64,000 bases of DNA from Sva-07 sp963728355 (GCA_963728355.1 CAVSJQ010000013.1:1-64000), one strand, 5' to 3'; shown: positions 43,427 to 52,044, counted from the stretch's first letter. Translations and numbers: made by a program. The notes: generated by a model from the sequence alone, not told the origin.

Positions 43427-43633
43427 CTAGTGCTCCTCGGTCTCTCCCGCATGCTCCCAGGCCTGGTCGTCCTCGTCCCAGCCCTCGTTGCGCTCCTCGA
43501 CCTTCGCCTTCCAGTTCTCGGCCTCGTGGCGAGACGGGTAGGGACCGAGGACGTGGTCACCGGCGCCACGGTCCGACGCAGGCACCGCCATGTTCCTGTT
43601 GAGATCCCAGTACCACTCGGTGTCAGCGCTCAT
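43427..43633 (-). CDS. Small conserved actinobacterial protein, SPOR-like
   Basis: The 68-residue protein begins MSADTEWYWDLNRNMAVPA and contains LGPYPSRHEAENWKAKVEERNEGWDEDDQAWEH. The pattern WYW-L-...-GPY-S/T-xxEA...ERN-x-W-D resembles short actinobacterial proteins that databases sometimes mislabel as methionine aminopeptidase. The GPYxSxxEA element recalls the SPOR fold, but glycan binding is unproven. It precedes rpe by 12 nt on the same strand. Confidence 0.75.
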   Translation of the reverse strand: MSADTEWYWDLNRNMAVPASDRGAGDHVLGPYPSRHEAENWKAKVEERNEGWDEDDQAWEHAGETEEH

Positions 43634-43679
43634 CGACTCAGTGTCGCGCACCCCCGGATCGATCAAACAGTCGCACCCG

Positions 43680-43685
43680 TACCCT
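43680..43685 (+). promoter_or_regulatory. -10 box for leaderless rRNA/tRNA methyltransferase gene
   Basis: TACCCT is followed by six G residues and ATG 43692. The frame is open further upstream, so this element decides the start. Confidence 0.5.
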
Positions 43686-43691
43686 GGGGGG

Positions 43692-44900
43692 ATGCAACTG
43701 ACTCCTGATCGGCTCGTCGCGGGCGGCGACGCCATGGCCCGCGACGCCGACGGCCGGGTGGTGTTCGTCGAAGGAGCACTTCCCGGCGAGCTGGTCGACG
43801 TCGACATCGAGCTGGCGAAGAAGGACTTCGCCCGCGGGCGTCTCGTCGAGATCCTCGAGCGGTCGCCGCTTCGCGACTCTCCATCGTGCGCCCACCGCCG
43901 CAACGGCTGTGGCGGATGCGACTGGATGCACCTGCAACCCGAGGCCCAGCTCGACGCCAAGGTCGAGATCGTGCGCGAATCCCTGCGACGCATCGCCAGG
44001 CTCGATCCGGCGGTCGTCGACGCCCTCGTGCACGAGGGCGCCGCCGTGAGCCCGTTCGGCTACCGGACCACCATCAGGGTCGTCGGCGGGCCCAACGGGT
44101 CGGTCGGGTATCGGGCGGCGGGATCCAACGACGTGATCGAGGTGACGAGCTGTCCGATCGCCGAGTCGACGCTGTCCCGACTCCTGCCTGCGATCGAGGC
44201 CGACGAGGGCGCCGAGCTGACGTTGCGCACTTCGGTCGCAACGGGCGCCGTGACGGCCGTCTGGGACAAGAAGTACCGCAAGAGCATCCGCGGCGTGCCG
44301 TCGACGGTCCACATCGGCGAGCGTGCCTGGCTCAGCGAGCGGGTCGCCGGCCATGACCTGCGGGTGTCGGCCGGATCGTTCTTCCAGTCCGGTGTGCAGG
44401 CCGCCGAACTTCTCGTGGCGGCGGTGAAGGCGGCCGCGCCCGAGTTGGTCGGTGCTCGTCACGCCGTCGACGCCTACGGCGGCGTCGGGTTGTTCGCCGT
44501 GACCACGATGGAGTCCGCCCAGCACGTCACCGTGGTCGAGTCGTCGAAGTCCGGCTGCCTCGACGCGGAACACAACCTCCGCGGTCGCCAGGCGAACGTG
44601 GTCCGTGCCGACGTCTCCGGATGGACCGCGCCGACCGGTGACGGGCCGACACCGCCGGTGGACGTCATCGTGGCGGATCCTGCCCGTCCCGGACTCGGCA
44701 AGCCGGGCGTCGCAGCGCTCGCCGCCGCCGGTGCGGCGGTGCTCGTGCTGGTGAGCTGCGACCCCGTGTCGCTCGCCCGCGACGTCACCCTGTTGGCCGA
44801 CGCCGGCTACGCACCCGAGCGCGTGGAGGTCTTCGATCTGTTCCCCAACACCCATCATGTGGAGACGGTGACGCGGTTCGTTTCCGCCGCGATGGAATAA
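43692..44900 (+). CDS. TrmA/RlmCD-type (uracil-C5)-methyltransferase
   Basis: This SAM-dependent enzyme methylates C5 of uracil in rRNA or tRNA. The 402-residue protein has an N-terminal TRAM domain, an iron-sulfur type cluster region (CAHRRNGCGGCDWMHLQPEAQ), the SAM-binding VDAYGGVGLFAVTTM, VIVADPARPGLG, and the catalytic LVSCDPVSLARD. Which uracil is methylated cannot be told; actinobacterial homologs are annotated as RlmC/RlmCD or RumA. Confidence 0.88.
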   Translation: MQLTPDRLVAGGDAMARDADGRVVFVEGALPGELVDVDIELAKKDFARGRLVEILERSPLRDSPSCAHRRNGCGGCDWMHLQPEAQLDAKVEIVRESLRRIARLDPAVVDALVHEGAAVSPFGYRTTIRVVGGPNGSVGYRAAGSNDVIEVTSCPIAESTLSRLLPAIEADEGAELTLRTSVATGAVTAVWDKKYRKSIRGVPSTVHIGERAWLSERVAGHDLRVSAGSFFQSGVQAAELLVAAVKAAAPELVGARHAVDAYGGVGLFAVTTMESAQHVTVVESSKSGCLDAEHNLRGRQANVVRADVSGWTAPTGDGPTPPVDVIVADPARPGLGKPGVAALAAAGAAVLVLVSCDPVSLARDVTLLADAGYAPERVEVFDLFPNTHHVETVTRFVSAAME

Positions 44901-44948
44901 TCTGTCCGCTACGTCATCCGGGAGGACGCCCTGCAACGTACAGACGAT

Positions 44949-45527
44949 GTGAGACGGGAATACACCGATGCTTCCGATGCGGCGCTCGTCGTGTCGATCG
45001 GTCGGTATCAGCAGGCCGCGCTCGCCGAGGCGTACCGCCGGCACGCCGGTGCGACGTTCGGCCTCGCCAAGCGTCTCCTGAACGACCACGCCCGCGCCGA
45101 GGAGGTGGTGCAGGAGGTGTTCGTCCGGCTCTGGAACGAACCGAACCGCTACGACCCCGAACGGGGCACGTTGCGCAGTTTCCTGCTGGCGCACACCCAC
45201 GGCCGCTCGGTCGACATGATCCGGTCCGACGTCTCCCGACGCACGCGCGAGGAGAAGGAGGCCCGCGAGCAGGCGGTGGGCGGCTACGACGTCGCTCACG
45301 AGGTGTGGGACCTGGCGCTGGCAGGGCACGTCCGCGAGGCGATGGAAACGTTGCAGCACGGCGAGCGCGAGGCGATCGAACTCGCGTATTTTGCCGGATT
45401 GACGTACAAGGAAGTCGCCGAGCGGTTGGGCGAACCGGAGGGCACGGTGAAGAGTCGGATCCGCTCCGGCCTGAAGCGTCTCCGGGGCGAGCTGTCCCAG
45501 GCCGGTGTGACCGTGGGGGCTGACTGA
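44949..45527 (+). CDS. ECF RNA polymerase sigma factor (SigK-like)
   Basis: The 192-residue protein has sigma region 2 (AEAYRRHAGATFGLAKRLLNDHARAEEVVQEVFVRLWNEP) and region 4 (LQHGEREAIELAYFAGLTYKEVAERLGEPEGTVKSRIRSGLKRLR). With the RskA-like gene directly downstream it forms a sigma/anti-sigma pair of the SigK type. The start is uncertain: GTG 44949 has no ribosome site, whereas an in-frame CTG at 44931 has GGGAGG five bases before it. A -10-like TAATCT (44898-44903) overlaps the preceding stop. Confidence 0.9.
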   Translation: MRREYTDASDAALVVSIGRYQQAALAEAYRRHAGATFGLAKRLLNDHARAEEVVQEVFVRLWNEPNRYDPERGTLRSFLLAHTHGRSVDMIRSDVSRRTREEKEAREQAVGGYDVAHEVWDLALAGHVREAMETLQHGEREAIELAYFAGLTYKEVAERLGEPEGTVKSRIRSGLKRLRGELSQAGVTVGAD

Positions 45528-45528
45528 G

Positions 45529-46290
45529 ATGGGTGGAGCGATGGACGACATGACGGGTGACCCCGGAGACACGTACGAACTCGACGGGTTGCTCGGTGCC
45601 TACGCACTCGACGCCGTCGATGCCGACGAGCGTCGACGGGTCGACGACTACCTCGAGGTCAATCCGCGAGCGGCGGCCGAGGTCCAGGCCCACCGTGAGG
45701 TGGCCACCATGCTCGCCTTCACGGGCATGGACGCACCTGACGACCTGTGGGGTCGGATCGCCGGCGAGATCGGTGAGCAGGCCCCGCCGCCGGGCCCGGA
45801 GCTCGCCAAGGTGATGTCATTCGACGATCATCCTCGTCGTCGCCGCATCTCGACCGTTGCGCCATGGCTGATGTCGGCGGCCGCGGCCGCAGTGATCGTG
45901 TTCGTTGCGATCGGACTCGCCGACAGCGCCGACGCCCCCGACCAGCCGCTGGCCAACGCCGTCGAACTGGCCCGCGCCGACCGGGACTCGCTCACCACCA
46001 CGTTGGTCGCGAAGGGCTCCGATGCGGCCGCCGAGGCGATCATCGATCAGGACGGACACGGCTACGTCCTCGCTCGCGACCTGCCGACGCTGCCCGAGGG
46101 TCAGACGTACCAGCTCTGGGGCGTCGTCGAGGGTGGTGACGTGATCTCGCTCGGCATCTTCGGTCCGAACCCCGAGATCGAGACATTCACCGTCGAGGGA
46201 ACGGTCGCCGCCCTGGCGATCACCATCGAGCAGTATCCCGGTGTGATCAGCGACGGCAATCCCGACGGCGCCTTCGTCGGCTCCTTTTGA
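45529..46290 (+). CDS. RskA-family anti-sigma factor
   Basis: The cytoplasmic N-terminus (YELDGLLGAYALDAVDADERRRVDDYLEVNPRAAAEV) is the zinc-less anti-sigma domain of the RskA type; one membrane span lies at about residues 111-131 (STVAPWLMSAAAAAVIVFVAIGL); the outside domain contains LPEGQTYQLWGVVEGGDVISLGIF and EQYPGV, matching the anti-sigma-K factor family. It would hold the sigma factor at the membrane until regulated proteolysis. ATG 45529 or 45541 could be the start. It overlaps nothing and starts one base after the sigma stop. Confidence 0.88.
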   Translation: MGGAMDDMTGDPGDTYELDGLLGAYALDAVDADERRRVDDYLEVNPRAAAEVQAHREVATMLAFTGMDAPDDLWGRIAGEIGEQAPPPGPELAKVMSFDDHPRRRRISTVAPWLMSAAAAAVIVFVAIGLADSADAPDQPLANAVELARADRDSLTTTLVAKGSDAAAEAIIDQDGHGYVLARDLPTLPEGQTYQLWGVVEGGDVISLGIFGPNPEIETFTVEGTVAALAITIEQYPGVISDGNPDGAFVGSF

Positions 46291-46329
46291 TCCACGCCCC
46301 GACCGACTCGGGTCGGCGCCGGGCGGGCG

Positions 46330-46371
46330 ATGACCGAAAAGCCCGTATCTGGGCGGTTGGCTCATCGGTTG
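46330..46371 (+). repeat. Interspersed repeat (family 1), diverged copy
   Basis: ATGACCGAAAAGCCCGTATC and the following TGGGCGGTTGGCTCATC match the tandem pair at 9951-10060 with several changes, and the ends GATGA / TCATC remain inverted. It occupies the gap 46291-46414 upstream of psuG. Confidence 0.6.
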
Positions 46372-46402
46372 GTTGGGTGGGGGTGCTCCGGGACGAGCGA
46401 CG

Positions 46403-46408
46403 TAGCCT
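46403..46408 (+). promoter_or_regulatory. -10 box for leaderless psuG
   Basis: TAGCCT is followed by 6 nt and GTG 46415. Confidence 0.5.
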
Positions 46409-46414
46409 GGCGCC

Positions 46415-47329
46415 GTGTTGACACCGGTGTGCTCCGACGAGGTCTGCGACGCCCTCCAACAGCGTCGACCGGTGGTGGCGCTCGAGTCGACGATCTTCTC
46501 CCATCTCGGGCTGCCGTCTCCGCACAATCGTGAGGCACTGGAGCGCTGTACCGCTGCGGTGCGCGCCAGGGGAGCAGTGCCGGCGGTCACGGCGGTGCTC
46601 GACGGCGAGGTCAGGATCGGCCTCACCGACGCCGAACACCAACGCATCCTCGGTCCGGCGCGCAAGGCCGCCGAACGCGACGTCGCCGTGGCCGTCGGCC
46701 AGCGCTGGGACGTCGGTGCCACCACGGTGTCGGCATCGGTCGCGATCGCCGCGTCCGCCGGGGTGAGCGTCTTCGCCACCGGAGGAATCGGCGGCGTGCA
46801 CCGGGGCGCCGAACTCACGGGCGACATCTCCGCCGACCTCGATGCGATCGCCTCACACCCGGTGATCACGGTGTCGGCGGGCGCCAAGGCGTTCCTCGAC
46901 CTGCCGCGTACCCTCGAGTTCCTCGAGACCGCCGGCGCCCCCGTGCTCGGCTGGCGCCACGACTGGTTCCCGGCGTTCTACACCCGTTCGTCAGGGCTGC
47001 CGGTGCCGCACCGGGTCGAATCCGCCGACGAGGTGGCACGCATCTTCGGAGCTCGCAGCCGGGCCGAGTCCGGGATCCTGTTGACGGTGCCGATCCCGGA
47101 GTCTGCTGAACTCGACGCCGCCGAACTCGACGGTGTGCTGCACGATGCATTGGCGGAGTGCGAGCGCGCAGGCATCACCGGCGCTGCGGTCACCCCGTTC
47201 GTGCTGGGTCGTATCGCGGCCGCCACGGCGGGCCGCAGCGTGCCCGCCAATCTCGCCCTCGCCGAGCACAACGCCGCCGTCGCCGCCGAGGTGGCCGGCG
47301 CCGTTGCCCACCTCGCCGCCGCCGGTTGA
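46415..47329 (+). CDS. psuG: Pseudouridine-5'-phosphate glycosidase
   Basis: PsuG splits pseudouridine 5'-phosphate to uracil and ribose 5-phosphate. The 304-residue protein has VVALESTIFSHLGLPSPHNREALERC, the substrate-binding VGATTVSASVAIAASAGVSVFATGGIGGVHRGAE, ISADLDAI and SVPANLALAEHNA, all typical. The partner kinase PsuK is absent nearby. A TTG follows the GTG directly, so the start could be one codon later. Confidence 0.94.
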   Translation: MLTPVCSDEVCDALQQRRPVVALESTIFSHLGLPSPHNREALERCTAAVRARGAVPAVTAVLDGEVRIGLTDAEHQRILGPARKAAERDVAVAVGQRWDVGATTVSASVAIAASAGVSVFATGGIGGVHRGAELTGDISADLDAIASHPVITVSAGAKAFLDLPRTLEFLETAGAPVLGWRHDWFPAFYTRSSGLPVPHRVESADEVARIFGARSRAESGILLTVPIPESAELDAAELDGVLHDALAECERAGITGAAVTPFVLGRIAAATAGRSVPANLALAEHNAAVAAEVAGAVAHLAAAG

Positions 47330-47426
47330 GTCGACCGCCGGCCATCGACCGCCACCGGCTGAGCTGACCGCCCGCCAGCGCCCGTCGGTGCGCATCTTGC
47401 AGCGTCGCCTCCGACCCGATCGCCGT

Positions 47427-48017
47427 TCAGCTCAGGCGTGTGATGCGGCGCTCGACGCGGTCGAGAAAGCGGTGCCGGTCGCCATCGGAGGCGTTGTCGA
47501 TGCCGTACATCGCCAGCCAGGTCGTCCGGGCCAGCGGATGGCACATCGTGCGCAGGCTCCGTGTCAGCGTGCGCTTGCCGCTCTCGCCCTCGATGGCGTT
47601 GATCCACTTCGACGAGCCGTGTGTCGTCACCGCGACGAGCCGACGGACGTTGCCTAGACCCGGCCGCAGCCGGTTCGCTCCCGGTGGCAGTGTCCAGGCG
47701 ACGCCGTTCACCCAGACCCGGTCCATCCAGCCCTTGAGCATCGCCGGCTGCCCGGACCACCAGGTCGGATACACCAGCACCAACGTGTCGCACCACTGCA
47801 GGTCGTCGGCGTACGAGGCGATCGACGGGTCGGTGCCGGGCACGAGATGGCGTTCACGTTCGCCTGCACTGAACAACGGGTCGAAGCCATCCGCATACAG
47901 GTCGGTCAGCCGTACCTCGGCGCCGCCGGACGCCAGTGCGGCGACCACCCGGTCGCGCACGGCGGCGACGAACGACGTCTCCGACGGGTGGCAGTACACG
48001 ACGAGCGCTCGGGTCAT
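47427..48017 (-). CDS. NAD(P)H dehydrogenase (quinone), flavodoxin-like fold, paralog 1
   Basis: This 196-residue NQO1/ModaB-type flavoprotein has the N-terminal VVYCHPSETSFVAAV, the FMN/FAD-contacting LVLVYPTWWSGQPAMLKGWMDRV and GLGNVRRLVAVTTHGSSKW. It probably reduces quinones or related compounds by two electrons. It is the last of three overlapping minus-strand genes; its ATG overlaps the stop of its paralog by four bases. Confidence 0.85.
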   Translation of the reverse strand: MTRALVVYCHPSETSFVAAVRDRVVAALASGGAEVRLTDLYADGFDPLFSAGERERHLVPGTDPSIASYADDLQWCDTLVLVYPTWWSGQPAMLKGWMDRVWVNGVAWTLPPGANRLRPGLGNVRRLVAVTTHGSSKWINAIEGESGKRTLTRSLRTMCHPLARTTWLAMYGIDNASDGDRHRFLDRVERRITRLS

Positions 48018-48613
48018 CGCAGGCGCGCCATGTCCTGCTCGACCCGGGTGAGGAAGACCTGGCGTTGCGCCGGCGTCGAGGTGTCGATCGAGTAGAGCCC
48101 GAGCCAGGTGGTGCGCACGCGGAGCCCGCAGCTCATCCGGAGCGCTCGCGCCACGATCCGACGCCCGTTGTCGTTGATCAGTCGCACGTATCCCCGAGGC
48201 GAACCGTAGGTGGAGATCCCCACGAGGCGCCGCATCTGGCCGAGGCCCGGGCGCACCTTGTTGGTGCGCTCGTCGAGCACGAAGCCGACGCCCGGCACCA
48301 TCACCCGTTCGAGCCAGCCCTTCAGGATCGCCGGGAGTCCGCTCCACCACGTGGGATACACGAACACGATGGCCTCAGCCCGCTGGACGAGCGCTGCGTG
48401 CGCGGCGACCAGCGGATCGATGATCGGTGACTCGCCGTGATAGGCCTCGCGTTCGTCGGCGGTCATCTCTGCTCGCATTCCGACGGCGTAGAGATCGATC
48501 ACGACGACCTCGTGGCCGGCGGCGAGCAGCCCCGTCTCGGCGCGGGCGGCCAGCGCATGGCAATAGCTGTCGGCCGACGGATGTGCGACGACCACGAGCG
48601 CCAGCACGGTCAC
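48014..48613 (-). CDS. NAD(P)H dehydrogenase (quinone), flavodoxin-like fold, paralog 2
   Basis: This 199-residue paralog of the next gene has VVVAHPSADSYCHALAARAE, IVFVYPTWWSGLPAILKGWLERV and GLGQMRRLVGISTYGSPRGY. The two differ enough to be an old duplication. The start is GTG 48613, overlapping the stop of the TSUP gene (GTGA); GTG 48607 is an alternative. It may form a heterodimer with the paralog, which would explain tight coupling; this is inference. Confidence 0.85.
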   Translation of the reverse strand: MTVLALVVVAHPSADSYCHALAARAETGLLAAGHEVVVIDLYAVGMRAEMTADEREAYHGESPIIDPLVAAHAALVQRAEAIVFVYPTWWSGLPAILKGWLERVMVPGVGFVLDERTNKVRPGLGQMRRLVGISTYGSPRGYVRLINDNGRRIVARALRMSCGLRVRTTWLGLYSIDTSTPAQRQVFLTRVEQDMARLR

Positions 48614-49422
48614 TCGCTCGGTGGCAGGGCGTGTTCGGGCTGGGTCGCGGCGGGTTTGGAGCGCAGCGACAGGAGCTGGGTGATCGCCACGAAGACCAGC
48701 AGTGCGGCGAACATGATGTTCGAGAAGTGATCGCTCAGCCGGTCCGAGATGGTGGCCCCCACGACCGCGCTTGCGGCGCCGCACAGCCCGACGACGGTGG
48801 CGACCCGGATGTCGGCGTTGGCCTTCTTGCGGTTGCGGATCGTTCCCATGATCGAGGTCGGCACGATCACGGCGACCGACGTGCCCTTCGCCACGACCGG
48901 CACCATGCCGAGCAGGACCACCATCGCGGGCACCATGATCACACCGCCGCCGATACCGAGCAGACCGGCGAGCGTGCCCGTGAGCAGGCCGACGATGATC
49001 AGGAGGATGGCCATCGCGAGGGTGAGCTCGTCACGCCCGGTGGAGTCGGTGCTGACGGCGAGTCGCGTCGCCGTCGCCAGCACCGTGATGACGAAGATGA
49101 TGATCAGCACGTTCTTCGGAATGATGTGCAACAGCGTCGTGCCGACGACCGCTCCGGCGATGGCGCCGATCGCCAGGAACAGTGCGACTGTCCAGTCGAC
49201 GTTGCCGTGCGACACGTAGGTGATCAGGCTGGCCAATGCGATCGGGAGGGTGGCGGCGAGCGAGGTGCCGTGGGCGAGGCGGCGGTCCATCCCGGCGATG
49301 CTCACCAGCCCCGGGACGATGATCAGCCCACCGCCCACGCCGAACAAGCCTCCGAGCAGCCCTGCGGCCAGCCCGATGATCACGGCCTGGCTGAGTTTGA
49401 CGGAACTGTGTGAGAGCGGCAC
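48610..49422 (-). CDS. TSUP (TauE/SafE) family membrane transporter
   Basis: The 270-residue protein has about eight membrane spans in two repeats, each starting with a Gly-rich helix (GLAAGLLGGLFGVGGGLIIVPGL and GLLTGTLAGLLGIGGGVIMVPAM), the hallmark of TSUP proteins. Members export sulfite or sulfoacetate or carry other small anions. It is first in an overlapping operon with two quinone reductases, suggesting a shared task in sulfur or xenobiotic redox handling, which is inference. Confidence 0.88.
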   Translation of the reverse strand: MPLSHSSVKLSQAVIIGLAAGLLGGLFGVGGGLIIVPGLVSIAGMDRRLAHGTSLAATLPIALASLITYVSHGNVDWTVALFLAIGAIAGAVVGTTLLHIIPKNVLIIIFVITVLATATRLAVSTDSTGRDELTLAMAILLIIVGLLTGTLAGLLGIGGGVIMVPAMVVLLGMVPVVAKGTSVAVIVPTSIMGTIRNRKKANADIRVATVVGLCGAASAVVGATISDRLSDHFSNIMFAALLVFVAITQLLSLRSKPAATQPEHALPPSE

Positions 49423-49480
49423 CGGGAGCGACCCTACGGCGGATCAGCCCGTCCGTCGAAGTTCGGTTCCGCGCGGCCGC

Positions 49481-50095
49481 TCACGTCGCGATGCGCTCCC
49501 TCAGGGACGCCTGGACGTTCGGCCAATCGTCGATCGTGATCGCATACGACGCCGTGTCGCGCAGCCGTGTGCCGTCGCCGGGATGAGTGGACCGGCGATG
49601 ACGGCGCAGCACCCCTTCGAAGCGTGCACCGATGCGCTCGATCGCCTGTCTGCTCTGCGAGTTGCGCGCATCGGTGCAGATCGCCACCCGCTGCACGGCC
49701 CACCCCTCGAAGGCGTGGGTCAACAGCAGCAGCTTGGCGTCGGTGTTCAGCGGTGTGCGCTGCGCCGACGCCGCCAACCAGGTGCCGCCGATCTCGACCT
49801 CGTCGGGATCCTTCCGCCCGAGCGGCCACGATGGGTTGAGGAACCGGGTGCATCCCACCACCACGCCGTCCGTCGCGCGGCGTTGCACGAAGGGCGCTGC
49901 GCGGCGGTGTGCAGCGTCGTCGAGCAGCCACGCCACGTACTCGGCGGCCTCGTCAGGTCCGTCCGGGACCTGGGTGTACCCGAAGGTGCTGCGGTCACCG
50001 GATCCGGCCATGGCGATCTCGTCGGCGTGGTGCACCGTCAGCGGTTCCAGGGATACGTGTCGGCCGATCAGTGTGGGGACGTCGAGGCGGCTCAT
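49481..50095 (-). CDS. RimJ/RimL-type GNAT acetyltransferase
   Basis: The 204-residue protein follows the RimJ/RimL pattern: LIGRHVSLEPLTVHHADEIAMAG, GTWLAASAQRTPLNTDAKLLLLTHAFEGWAVQRVAICTDARNSQSRQAIERIGARFEGVLRRHR. In the family the acceptor is a protein N-terminus or a small amine. It is divergent from the DUF2889 gene. Confidence 0.88.
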   Translation of the reverse strand: MSRLDVPTLIGRHVSLEPLTVHHADEIAMAGSGDRSTFGYTQVPDGPDEAAEYVAWLLDDAAHRRAAPFVQRRATDGVVVGCTRFLNPSWPLGRKDPDEVEIGGTWLAASAQRTPLNTDAKLLLLTHAFEGWAVQRVAICTDARNSQSRQAIERIGARFEGVLRRHRRSTHPGDGTRLRDTASYAITIDDWPNVQASLRERIAT

Positions 50096-50139
50096 CTCCG
50101 TGAAGTCTGGCCGATCCGAGGTGCCGGATCGGGCTGCGT

Positions 50140-50145
50140 TACGTT
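50140..50145 (+). promoter_or_regulatory. -10 box for leaderless DUF2889 gene
   Basis: TACGTT is followed by 6 nt and ATG 50152, in the 56-nt divergent gap after the GNAT gene. Confidence 0.45.
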
Positions 50146-50151
50146 GCGTCG

Positions 50152-50862
50152 ATGGCCGATCCGACCGTCACCGACGACCTGTTCGACACCTCCTCGATCC
50201 TGCCGAGCGACCCGGTCGGCGACGACGGTGCCCCGCTCGAGGTGCTCCACGACCGCGAGTACCGGGTGCGGGCGTTCCGCAAGCGTGACGACCTGTTGCT
50301 GATCCGTGGCGCCGTGCGTGATCAGAAGCCGCCGGGGCTCTACATCGAGTCCGACCCGAACCCGATGACGATCCACCACATGCAGATCGATCTCGAGATC
50401 GCGTTTCCCACACTCGAGATCGTCGGCGCCACCGTGGGTATCGAGACGCATCCGAGCGAGTCGTGCCCGAGCATCGAGTCGCACTACGGAAAGCTGGTCG
50501 GGCTGTCGATCGCCAGGGGCTTCACCCACAAGGTCCGCGAGCTGTTCGGCGGCCCGCGCGGGTGCACGCACACCACGGCGCTGCTCCAGGCGATGGCTCC
50601 GGTGGCGATCCAGTGCATGTGGTCGATGCGGGCGTCGCAGGCCAAGCGCAGTGGGGGAGCGATGGCGCAGGAGCCATCGCCCGAGCAGCGCGACATGGCG
50701 TGGCGGTTCAACCTCAACACCTGTCATGTCTGGGCCGAGGACGGCGAGCAGGTCCAGCGCCTCCAGGCCGGCGGTGAGTTCGAGCCGCCGATCTGGGCCC
50801 GTGAACGCATGGTGGAACTCGGCCTCAAGCCTGATGCGTGGCGAGAGCGGATGCGGGGCTGA
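50152..50862 (+). CDS. DUF2889 domain protein
   Basis: The 236-residue protein has the DUF2889 pattern: YRVRAFRKRDDLLLIRGAVRDQKP, PMTIHHMQIDLEIAFPTLEIVGATVGIETHPSESCP and LVGLSIARGFTHKVRELFGGPRGCTHTTALLQAMAPVAIQ. The conserved C and H residues (ESCP, GCTHT) could bind a metal. No function is known to me. It ends 4 nt before the quinone oxidoreductase gene and is probably co-transcribed with it. Confidence 0.8.
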   Translation: MADPTVTDDLFDTSSILPSDPVGDDGAPLEVLHDREYRVRAFRKRDDLLLIRGAVRDQKPPGLYIESDPNPMTIHHMQIDLEIAFPTLEIVGATVGIETHPSESCPSIESHYGKLVGLSIARGFTHKVRELFGGPRGCTHTTALLQAMAPVAIQCMWSMRASQAKRSGGAMAQEPSPEQRDMAWRFNLNTCHVWAEDGEQVQRLQAGGEFEPPIWARERMVELGLKPDAWRERMRG

Positions 50863-50866
50863 CGCG

Positions 50867-51883
50867 ATGGTGGTGGCGATCGAATGCGCACAGTTCGGCC
50901 CGGTCGAGGATCTGCGCGTCGTCCAACGCGATCCGGTGGCGCTGCGCCCGGGACAGGTGCGCCTGGCCGTGTCGGCCGCTGGTGTGAACTTCGTCGACGG
51001 ACTGTTCGTCGAGGGCCGCTATCAGATCACGCCGCCGCTGCCGTTCGTGCCCGGCGGTGAGGTCGTCGGTCGCGTCGTCGAATTGGCCGACGACATCTCG
51101 GAGATCGGGCTCGCCGTGGGGAGCCGGGTGTTCGCGAACGTCGGTCTCGGCGGCTTCGCGAGCGAGCTGGTCGTGACGCCGCGGCAACTCGTCGCCATCC
51201 CCGACTCCTTGAGCGACGGGCAGGCCGCCACGTTCATGCAGAGCTATCTGACCGGCTGGTACGCCCTACGCGTGCGCGCCGGCGCCTCCGCGGGCGACAC
51301 GATGCTGGTGCTCGGCGCAGGAAGTGGGGTGGGTCTCGCGGCGGTCGACATCGGCTCGGCCCTCGGGTTGCGGGTGATCGCGGCGGCCTCGACACCCGAC
51401 AAGCGTGCGCTCGCCGAGTCCCGCGGCGCGATGGCCACGATCGACAACTCGGCGCTGGATGCGGCCGGGATCAAGGATGCCGCCAAGGCGTTCGCCGCAT
51501 CGTTCGAGGACCGTGCCGACCGTGGCGGCGTCGACCTGGTGTACGACCCGGTCGGCGGCGACGTCGGTGAGGTCGCGCTGCGGGCGCTGGGGGAGGACGG
51601 TCAGTACCTCGTGATCGGCTTCGTGGCGGGGATCCCGAAGCTGCCGGCCAATCAGGTCCTGCTGCGCAATCGACGGGTGATCGGCGTCGACTGGGGTGCC
51701 TGGGTCGGGCGCGAGGGCGACGCGAACCGGGCGTTGCTCGCCGAGGTGGTCGCCCGCATCGCTGCCGGCGACCTCGACCCGGTGGAGCCTGTCGCCTATC
51801 CGCTGCACGAGGCGGCTCGGGCGCTGCGTGACCTCGCCGACCGCAAGGTGGCCGGCAAGGTGGCACTCGTCCCGTCGACCTGA
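50867..51883 (+). CDS. NADPH:quinone oxidoreductase family protein (zinc-free MDR)
   Basis: This 338-residue medium-chain reductase has the quinone-reductase N-terminus (CAQFGPVEDLRVVQRDPVALRPGQVRLAVSAAGVNFVDGLFVEGRYQ), the Rossmann motif VLGAGSGVGLAAVDIGSALGLRVIAAAST and YDPVGGDVGEVALRAL. No zinc ligands are seen, consistent with QOR-type enzymes. The substrate is unknown; homologs near fatty-acid genes act on quinones or enoyl thioesters. Confidence 0.9.
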   Translation: MVVAIECAQFGPVEDLRVVQRDPVALRPGQVRLAVSAAGVNFVDGLFVEGRYQITPPLPFVPGGEVVGRVVELADDISEIGLAVGSRVFANVGLGGFASELVVTPRQLVAIPDSLSDGQAATFMQSYLTGWYALRVRAGASAGDTMLVLGAGSGVGLAAVDIGSALGLRVIAAASTPDKRALAESRGAMATIDNSALDAAGIKDAAKAFAASFEDRADRGGVDLVYDPVGGDVGEVALRALGEDGQYLVIGFVAGIPKLPANQVLLRNRRVIGVDWGAWVGREGDANRALLAEVVARIAAGDLDPVEPVAYPLHEAARALRDLADRKVAGKVALVPST

Positions 51884-51956
51884 GGGCGTCGGCGGATCGG
51901 CCCTCGCAACCGTTGGTGGCGTTCGTGGTCCGACCTGGCAGACTGTGCGCCCACAT

Positions 51957-52033
51957 GGTGGTCATAGCTCAACAGGTAGAGCACCAGGTTGTGATCCTGG
52001 CGGTTGGGGGTTCAAGTCCCCTTGGCCACCCCA
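51957..52033 (+). tRNA. tRNA-His (GTG)
   Basis: The cloverleaf is complete: acceptor GTGGTCA / TGGCCAC, anticodon stem CCAGG / CCTGG around loop TTGTGAT (anticodon GTG), and T arm GGGGG-TTCAAGT-CCCC. The encoded extra G at position -1 (51957) faces C73 (52030), the identity mark of tRNA-His. CCA is encoded. Confidence 0.95.
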
Positions 52034-52044
52034 TACGCAGGCAC

